A DNA stretch of 64,000 bases from Streptomyces sp. DH24. Its GTDB lineage: Bacteria; Actinomycetota; Actinomycetes; Streptomycetales; Streptomycetaceae. Below are positions 57,702-64,000 of this stretch, in pieces. The stretch lies in contig NZ_JARVKW010000001.1 of the NCBI RefSeq assembly GCF_029813775.1, forward strand, positions 250,501-314,500, read 5' to 3'. Within the stretch, counting starts at the first letter, position 1, and every line of letters begins with the position of its first letter. The notes beneath the pieces are model-generated. The model did no database searches, was not told the DNA's origin, and saw only the letters and a program-made list of their open reading frames with translations. A program made the translations under genes and the position numbers.

Positions 57702-58981
57702 TTGGCGTCCCCCTCGATCTCGGCGGTGTCGGCCGCGTCGGCGGCCACCTCGGCGTCGGTGTCGTACAGGCCGAAGTACCGCGCGGCGGTGTCCATGTCC
57801 TTGTCGCCTCGCCCGGACAGGTTGACCACGATCAGGCCGTCCGCGCCGAGTTCCCGGCCGACCTCCAGGGCGCCGGCCAGCGCGTGCGCGCTCTCGATGG
57901 CCGGGATGATGCCTTCGGTGCGCGACAGCAGACGCAGCGCCCGCATGGCCGCGTCGTCGGTGACCGCGCGGTACTCGCCGCGTCCGGTGTCCTTCAGGTA
58001 GGAGTGCTCGGGGCCGATGCCCGGGTAGTCCAGACCGGCCGAGATCGAGTACGGCTCGGTGATCTGGCCCTCGTCGTCCTGGAGGACGTAGGAGCGGGAG
58101 CCGTGCAGGATGCCGGGCTCGCCGGCGGTGAGGGTCGCGGCGTGCTCGCCGGTCTCGACGCCGTGTCCCGCGGGCTCGCAGCCGATCAGCCGGACGCCCT
58201 CGTCGGGAATGAAGGCGTGGAACAGGCCGATCGCGTTGGAGCCGCCGCCGACGCAGGCGACCGCGGCGTCGGGCAGCCGTCCGGCGCGCTCCAGGAGCTG
58301 GCGGCGGGTCTCGACGCCGATGACGCGGTGGAAGTCGCGGACCATCGCCGGGAAGGGGTGCGGGCCGGCGACGGTGCCGAACAGGTAGTGCGTGTGGTCG
58401 ACGTTGGCGACCCAGTCGCGGAACGCTTCGTTGATGGCGTCCTTCAGGGTGCGGCTGCCGGACTTCACGGCGACGACCTCGGCGCCCAGCATGCGCATGC
58501 GGGCGACGTTGAGCGCCTGCCGCTGGGTGTCGATCTCGCCCATGTAGATGGTGCATTCGAGCCCGAACAGCGCGCAGGCCGTGGCCGTGGCGACGCCGTG
58601 CTGGCCCGCTCCGGTCTCGGCGATCACGCGCGTCTTGCCCATGCGCTTGGTGAGCAGGGCCTGGCCGAGCACGTTGTTGATCTTGTGGCTGCCGGTGTGG
58701 TTGAGGTCCTCGCGCTTGAGGAAGACGCGGGCGCCGCCGGCGTGTTCGGCGAACCGGGGCACCTCGGTGAGGGCGCTCGGGCGGCCGGTGTAGTTGACGA
58801 GCAGGTCGTCGAGCTCGCGGGCGAACTCGGGGTCGGCCTTGGCCTTGTCGTACTCGACGGCGACCTCGTCCACGGCGGCGACGAGCGCCTCCGGGATGAA
58901 CTTGCCGCCGAACGCGCCGAAGTAGCCCTCGGCGCTGGGAATCCGACCCCCCGGGTCAGGAATGAAGAACTCGCTGGGCAT
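57698..58981 (-). CDS. trpB: Tryptophan synthase beta subunit
   Basis: A 427-residue PLP enzyme joining indole and serine to make tryptophan. The PLP Lys is in [15 protein letters not shown], the catalytic Glu/Asp pocket in [17 protein letters not shown], and the phosphate loop in [16 protein letters not shown] normal type 1 TrpB that pairs with the adjacent trpA. ATG at 58981; the C-terminus has a short acidic extension ([20 protein letters not shown]). The 131-bp gap after trpM holds a small hairpin at the trpM stop. Confidence 0.97.
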   Translation of the reverse strand: MPSEFFIPDPGGRIPSAEGYFGAFGGKFIPEALVAAVDEVAVEYDKAKADPEFARELDDLLVNYTGRPSALTEVPRFAEHAGGARVFLKREDLNHTGSHKINNVLGQALLTKRMGKTRVIAETGAGQHGVATATACALFGLECTIYMGEIDTQRQALNVARMRMLGAEVVAVKSGSRTLKDAINEAFRDWVANVDHTHYLFGTVAGPHPFPAMVRDFHRVIGVETRRQLLERAGRLPDAAVACVGGGSNAIGLFHAFIPDEGVRLIGCEPAGHGVETGEHAATLTAGEPGILHGSRSYVLQDDEGQITEPYSISAGLDYPGIGPEHSYLKDTGRGEYRAVTDDAAMRALRLLSRTEGIIPAIESAHALAGALEVGRELGADGLIVVNLSGRGDKDMDTAARYFGLYDTDAEVAADAADTAEIEGDAK

Positions 58982-59106
58982 GCGGATACCTCACGGTGAG
59001 CTTGTGGATGCGAAATCGCCGTGGGGGCCGAGGTCGTCCGGCGGCTGCGGACCAGGTGTGGCTTGTCGCGCCCGCGCGGCGGCGGCCGCGCATCGAACAG
59101 AGCCCC

Positions 59107-59125
59107 GCGCCCCTAGAAGGGGCGC
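59107..59125 (-). promoter_or_regulatory. Hairpin over the trpM stop codon
   Basis: GCGCCCC and GGGGCGC make a 7-bp stem whose five-base loop holds the trpM TAG stop. It may modulate read-through into trpB or simply be an RNA processing/stability element. Confidence 0.5.
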
Positions 59126-59286
59126 TGCCATCGCCTTCCGTTGACCTGCCCGGGTTCGTCACCGATGACGTACCGCACCCGCCGGCCGTGCACCCGGCGT
59201 GCGGGCGCGCGGCAGCCCCGGGGCCGGCAGCCGCGCGCGAGGCGGGCGTGCGGGTCCCGGGTCGTCAGGGTGATGGGGAGCGTCAT
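59113..59286 (-). CDS. trpM: TrpM small protein
   Basis: A 57-residue basic protein (MTLPITLTTRDPHARLARGC, then RYVIGDEPGQVNGRRWQRPF) encoded between trpC and trpB, too short for many gene finders. The position and sequence match TrpM of Streptomyces, reported to modulate tryptophan metabolism and differentiation. It has two Cys (about residues 20 and 25) and many Arg, with no membrane segment. ATG at 59286, 21 nt after the trpC stop; the ribosome site is weak, so it may depend on coupling with trpC. Confidence 0.85.
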   Translation of the reverse strand: MTLPITLTTRDPHARLARGCRPRGCRAPARRVHGRRVRYVIGDEPGQVNGRRWQRPF

Positions 59287-59307
59287 CGGGGCAAGCCTAG
59301 CGGGGTG

Positions 59308-60117
59308 TCAGCCGCGTCCGTGCCGCAGCGCGGGGTGCTCGCCCGCCGCGACCAGGTCGGAGACGGCCGCCTTCGGGTCGCGGCCGGTGACGAGGGACTC
59401 GCCGACCAGGACCGCGTCGGCGCCGGCGTTGGCGTACGCGATGAGGTCGTGCGGGCCGCGGACGCCGGACTCGGCGACCTTGACGATGTGGGCGGGGATC
59501 TCCGGGGCGACCCGCTCGAAGGTGCCGCGGTCGACCTCCAGGGTCTTGAGGTTGCGGGCGTTGACGCCGATCACCTTGGCGCCCGCGTCCACCGCCCGGT
59601 CGACCTCCTCCTCGTCGTGCACCTCGACGAGCGGCGTGAGCCCGATGGACTCGGCACGCTCGATGAGGGACTCCAGGGCGGACTGGTCGAGGGCCGCGAC
59701 GATCAGCAGCGCGAGGTCGGCGCCGTACGCGCGCGCCTCCCACAGCTGGTACGACGTGACGATGAAGTCCTTGCGCAGCAGGGGGATGTCCACGCGCGCG
59801 CGGACCGCCTCCAGGTCGGCCAGCGAGCCGCCGAAGCGGCGCTGCTCGGTGAGCACGGAGATGACGGCCGCGCCGCCCGCCTCGTAGTCCGCGGCGAGCC
59901 CGGCGGGGTCGGCGATCGCGGCGAGCGCGCCCTTGGAGGGGCTGGACCGCTTCACCTCACAGATGACCTTGACGCCGTCGCCGCGCAGGGCCGCGACGCC
60001 GTCCTTGGCCGCGGGGGCCTTCGCCGCGCGCTCCTTGAGCTCGTCGAGGCTGACGCGCGCCTGCCGCTCCGCGAGGTCGGCACGGACTCCGTCGATGATC
60101 TCGTCGAGCACACTCAC
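59308..60117 (-). CDS. trpC: Indole-3-glycerol phosphate synthase
   Basis: A 269-residue TIM barrel that decarboxylates and closes CdRP to indole-3-glycerol phosphate. The catalytic Lys/Glu are in [14 protein letters not shown] and [20 protein letters not shown], with [20 protein letters not shown] and [14 protein letters not shown] completing the site, and [13 protein letters not shown] the phosphate loop. The GTG at 60117 has GAAGGGGG upstream; the open frame continues 10 codons further but without support. A nested hairpin lies just upstream of the ribosome site. Confidence 0.97.
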   Translation of the reverse strand: MSVLDEIIDGVRADLAERQARVSLDELKERAAKAPAAKDGVAALRGDGVKVICEVKRSSPSKGALAAIADPAGLAADYEAGGAAVISVLTEQRRFGGSLADLEAVRARVDIPLLRKDFIVTSYQLWEARAYGADLALLIVAALDQSALESLIERAESIGLTPLVEVHDEEEVDRAVDAGAKVIGVNARNLKTLEVDRGTFERVAPEIPAHIVKVAESGVRGPHDLIAYANAGADAVLVGESLVTGRDPKAAVSDLVAAGEHPALRHGRG

Positions 60118-60132
60118 GCGAGCGGCCCCCTT

Positions 60133-60194
60133 CCAGCGGTTGGTCAAAACGGTGGGCTTGCGCCACCGTCCTCGCCTCCCGGGCGAACCGCTGG
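60133..60194 (-). promoter_or_regulatory. Nested hairpin in the trpC leader
   Basis: An outer 9-bp perfect inverted repeat, CCAGCGGTT (60133-60141) and AACCGCTGG (60186-60194), encloses an inner 7-bp stem, ACGGTGG (60149-60155) and CCACCGT (60163-60169). The arm nearest trpC touches the ribosome site. It looks like a regulatory leader, although the short ORF that starts at 60211 and crosses it has no Trp codon. Confidence 0.55.
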
Positions 60195-60289
60195 GCGAAA
60201 CCGGTGGTCATTGCGATGGTATCCGCAGGGCGGCCCCGGTCTCGCATCCGGTTGACGTCGGTCCCAGAAACTGGACATGTGGGAATCAA

Positions 60290-60769
60290 TCAGGGGTGCA
60301 GCCAGCCGCCGAACGGCAGGTTGCGGACCACCGTGAAGACCAGCAGCAATGTCCCCGCGGTCCACAGGTGGACCGGCCCCGGGTCGAGCCGGAACGGCCG
60401 GCCGCGCGCCGCGCGGACCACCCAGACGGTCCACAGCACCGCGCAGAACAGATAGCCGGCGACGGCGAGCGCGTTGGCCTGGAGCGCCGCCGCGAGGTCG
60501 CCATGGACGACGGCGTGCGCGCTGCGCAGCCCTCCGCAGCCGGGGCAGTAGATGCCGGTGAACCGGAGCAGCGGGCAGGCCGGGTAGTGGCCGGGCTCGT
60601 TCGGGTCGACCGTGCCGACGTACGCGAAGGCGCCGGCGACGGCCGCGAGGGCCCCGGCGGGTGCGGCGAGCCGGCGCAGCACGGGACGCGGGGGCGGCGG
60701 GCCCGTCGTCCGGGCCGCCGGGTGCTGGACGTCCGTCGTGCGCGGGCTGTCGGTTTCCACGTCCCGCAT
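60290..60769 (-). CDS. DUF2752 family membrane protein
   Basis: A 159-residue membrane protein with the DUF2752 signature CPLLRFTGIYCPGCGGLRSA (conserved Cys pair and Gly-Gly) followed by HAVVHGDLAAALQANALAV. Three to four hydrophobic segments are visible. Its role is unknown. It sits in the conserved actinobacterial set between trpE and trpC, and is encoded 86 bp after the HGxxPAAW gene. ATG at 60769; the open frame reaches back further into non-family sequence. The 172 bp to trpC hold the trpC leader. Confidence 0.88.
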   Translation of the reverse strand: MRDVETDSPRTTDVQHPAARTTGPPPPRPVLRRLAAPAGALAAVAGAFAYVGTVDPNEPGHYPACPLLRFTGIYCPGCGGLRSAHAVVHGDLAAALQANALAVAGYLFCAVLWTVWVVRAARGRPFRLDPGPVHLWTAGTLLLVFTVVRNLPFGGWLHP

Positions 60770-60855
60770 TGTGCCCCGCGCGGGGCGCGGACGCGCGTGA
60801 GGGACGGGCCCGTGGGTCCGGGTCCGCCCCTCGGCGAGGTCGTACGGGGTTCCGC

Positions 60856-61098
60856 TCAGGCGCCGGCCGGCTCGCGCTCCTGCGTCTTGCGCGCGGTGCG
60901 GGCGTTGCGCGGCTGGCCGAGGCCCGCCTTGCTCATGAGGCCGCCGATGACGCCGCCGATCAGCACGATGACCATGCCGGCCCAGAAGCCCGCCGGCACC
61001 GACATCACCATGAACGCGCCCGAGACGCAGAAACCGATGAAGGCGATGATGACACCGGTCCAGGCGGCCGGGGTGTGACCGTGGCTGCTGCCCGCCAT
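60856..61098 (-). CDS. HGxxPAAW family small membrane protein
   Basis: An 80-residue protein starting MAGSSHGHTPAAWTGVIIAF, which carries the HGxxPAAW motif that names the family, then two membrane segments (GVIIAFIGFCVSGAFMVM and AGMVIVLIGGVIGGLM) and a basic tail. Found next to trp genes across Actinobacteria; no function assigned. ATG at 61098 with GAGGAG seven to twelve nt upstream. Confidence 0.88.
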   Translation of the reverse strand: MAGSSHGHTPAAWTGVIIAFIGFCVSGAFMVMSVPAGFWAGMVIVLIGGVIGGLMSKAGLGQPRNARTARKTQEREPAGA

Positions 61099-61184
61099 TG
61101 CTTGCTCCTCGTTGCTGTGTACGTGTCTGAGCAGGATGCTCGCGCTCATTGTCCCGCACGCGTGCGCGTGCCGTGAGCGGGGGT

Positions 61185-61204
61185 GCGCCACGCGCGCGTG
61201 GCGC
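61185..61204 (-). terminator. Perfect 20-bp palindrome after the TIGR02234 gene
   Basis: GCGCCACGCG followed by CGCGTGGCGC, an exact palindrome lying 9 nt beyond the TIGR02234 stop. As RNA it gives an 8-bp stem with a GCGC loop, a likely attenuator inside the trpE operon. Confidence 0.6.
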
Positions 61205-61213
61205 CCGGGGCGA

Positions 61214-61846
61214 TCAGGCTCCCGTGGGGTCCTCGCCCCGGTCGAGGGCCTTCCAGAGGTCCTCGGGGCGGTCGGGGTCGGTGGCGGGGGCGGCGCGGCG
61301 GCCGGGGCGGGCGGTGCCGCGCTCGTAGCGGCCGGACATCGCGGGCCACAGCCGGCCGTGGCGCAGCGCGAGCAGTCCGGCGAGCAGGAGGAGCACGCCG
61401 CCGGCGACCGCGACGTAGGGCCAGCCGGTGTGGCTGAGCGCGTCGACGGTGGCCGAGGTGTCGCCGGTGGCCCGCGCGGCCTTCTCGTCGAGGGCGCCGC
61501 TGTCGGAGGCGCCGAGCAGGGCGGCGGTGATCGTGCCGGCGCCGCACAGGGCGAGCAGGGCGGCGACGGCGACGCGACCGGCGCGGCGGACGGCGAAGAC
61601 GGCGACGAGGGCGGCGAGGCCCACGACGGCGAGCGCGGCGGGGACGCCGGTGACGTCGCTGCCCTTCACGGTCAGCGGGAACTCGCCGCCGGCCACCGTC
61701 GCGGTGCCCTCCGACCAGCGCTGACGGGTGGCCAGCAGGGTCACGGCCGCGCCGAGCGCGCCGCTGAGGAGGGCGGCGGCCAGGCTCCGGCGGCCGGCCC
61801 GTGCGGGTCCTTCGGCTTCGGAACGGGGGTGCGGTGCAGCAGTCAC
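61214..61846 (-). CDS. TIGR02234 family Trp-associated membrane protein
   Basis: A 210-residue integral membrane protein with four segments (SLAAALLSGALGAAVTLLAT, AALAVVGLAALVAVFAVRR, VAVAALLALCGAGTITAALL, WPYVAVAGGVLLLLAGLLAL), a RWSEGTATVAGGEFPLTVKG exposed loop and a C-terminal DLWKALDRGEDPT helix typical of the family. It is regularly found next to trpE in Actinobacteria and was named for that context; its task is unknown. GTG at 61846; 90 bp after trpE. Confidence 0.9.
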   Translation of the reverse strand: MTAAPHPRSEAEGPARAGRRSLAAALLSGALGAAVTLLATRQRWSEGTATVAGGEFPLTVKGSDVTGVPAALAVVGLAALVAVFAVRRAGRVAVAALLALCGAGTITAALLGASDSGALDEKAARATGDTSATVDALSHTGWPYVAVAGGVLLLLAGLLALRHGRLWPAMSGRYERGTARPGRRAAPATDPDRPEDLWKALDRGEDPTGA

Positions 61847-61936
61847 GTGCTCCAGTGTCGCCCGAGCCCGGGGCGAACCGTCACCCGGGGTTCACGAGAG
61901 AAGCACCCCACCGCGCCCCCGGCCGTTCCGTGGCGC

Positions 61937-63415
<1,479 letters not shown>

Positions 63416-63426
63416 GGCGGGTGACC

Positions 63427-63822
63427 TTACTGATCCTGGGCGGCGGGGCCGCTGTCGTCGTCCTTGAGCAGTACGTCGGCGTCGAAGCAGGTGCGGGCGC
63501 CGGTGTGGCAGGCGGCGCCGGTCTGGTCGACCTTGACCAGCACGGTGTCGGCGTCGCAGTCGAGGGCGACGGACCTGACGTGCTGGACGTGCCCGGAGGT
63601 GTCGCCCTTGACCCAGTACTCCTGGCGGCTGCGGGACCAGTAGGTGCAGCGGCCGGTGGTCAGGGTGCGGTGCAGCGCCTCGTCGTCCATCCAGCCGAGC
63701 ATGAGCACCTCTCCGGTGTCGTACTGCTGGGCGATGGCGGGCAGGAGACCGTCCGGGCTGCGCTTGAGGCGCGCGGCGATCTCGGGGTCGAGGCGGCTGG
63801 GCCGGGGGGACGAGCTGGTCAT
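63427..63822 (-). CDS. hisI: Phosphoribosyl-AMP cyclohydrolase
   Basis: A 131-residue zinc enzyme that opens the adenine ring of phosphoribosyl-AMP in histidine synthesis. [37 protein letters not shown] and the metal-binding [20 protein letters not shown] with HTGARTCF are the family motifs; His and Cys zinc ligands are present. It lacks the HisE domain fused in enterobacteria. The ATG at 63822 is used; another ATG at 63831 adds three residues. It precedes trpE by 11 bp. Confidence 0.96.
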   Translation of the reverse strand: MTSSSPRPSRLDPEIAARLKRSPDGLLPAIAQQYDTGEVLMLGWMDDEALHRTLTTGRCTYWSRSRQEYWVKGDTSGHVQHVRSVALDCDADTVLVKVDQTGAACHTGARTCFDADVLLKDDDSGPAAQDQ

Positions 63823-63905
63823 GGGGGCCATTGTGCCGCGCGGCGCCCGGGTGTCCGGCGCAGCGTCCACTGTGCGGACCCGGTGGGCGGTCGTAGGCTG
63901 GCGGC

Positions 63906-64000
63906 ATGTCGACCCATGCGAAGCGTGAACGACTTCTTCTCGCCGACCTGCTGGAGACGGCGGGTCCGGACGCGCCGACCCTGTGCGAGGGCTGGCGGAC
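63906..64000 (+). CDS. TIGR03085 family protein, 5' part
   Basis: Only the first ~31 codons are present before the right edge. [20 protein letters not shown], then [10 protein letters not shown], is the beginning of the TIGR03085/mycothiol-dependent maleylpyruvate-isomerase-like (DinB superfamily) metal-binding proteins. The gene is divergent from hisI, with 83 bp between the starts. Confidence 0.75.
   Translation, partial: MSTHAKRERLLLADLLETAGPDAPTLCEGWR

Noticed and set aside
59957-60211. Short ORF starting at 60211 as a Trp leader peptide
   Set aside because: It contains no Trp codon and has no stop before trpC; it runs far into trpC in another frame.

Overview
The window is high-GC DNA with very strong G/C preference at third codon positions, GTG/TTG starts, ATGA/GTGA start-stop overlaps and a gene set (ANTAR regulator, HGxxPAAW protein, TIGR02234 Trp-associated membrane protein, TrpM, PAC2 protein) that together indicate a Streptomyces chromosome. 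From memory the order resembles the conserved core region of S. coelicolor/S. lividans running from just before polA to trpE/hisI; I could not check this by alignment. About 55 protein genes and one tRNA are supported. There is no insertion sequence, prophage, CRISPR array or rRNA.

Left part (1-21.5 kb): an edge-truncated family 5 uracil-DNA glycosylase, an S4 RNA-binding protein, DoxX-like and methyltransferase genes, then leftward TPR protein, coaE, PAC2 protein and rpsA (with a good -35/-10 promoter at 6813-6841). Rightward follow a methyltransferase and hrpB; then a secreted lytic transglycosylase, a DUF4184 membrane protein, a protein with three WRQW repeats, polA, a molybdopterin oxidoreductase (FdhF/YdeP type), a PaaI-type thioesterase and a coupled lipoprotein/membrane protein pair.

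Middle (21.5-47.6 kb): a complete branched-chain amino acid ABC operon (livK-H-M-G-F) closed by a strong terminator against a PdtaR-type ANTAR regulator; an unusual short-variable-arm tRNA-Leu(CAA) with its own U-tailed terminator; pyruvate kinase; a SIMPL protein; a Tat-exported 5'-nucleotidase; an M1 aminopeptidase; a stand-alone receiver; chorismate mutase; an HExxH/zinc-ribbon protein; a vWA protein; a B-box rhomboid coupled to a GH46 chitosanase; gltB-gltD; and a VIT1/CCC1 family metal transporter. The space upstream of gltB holds a GlnR-like box, and the space upstream of the transporter holds an iron-box-like sequence.

Right part (47.9-64 kb): the least explained unit is a tightly coupled rightward operon of four consecutive ADP-ribosylglycohydrolase-family genes (one apparently without its C-terminal metal ligands), a family III CoA-transferase and a CitE-like lyase. 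It is followed, convergently, by the leftward tryptophan block: hisI, trpE, TIGR02234 protein, HGxxPAAW protein, DUF2752 protein, trpC (with a nested hairpin in its leader), trpM, trpB, trpA, a hairpin terminator, a membrane-anchored DsbA-like protein and lgt. trpD, trpG and trpF are not in the window. The right edge cuts a TIGR03085-type gene.
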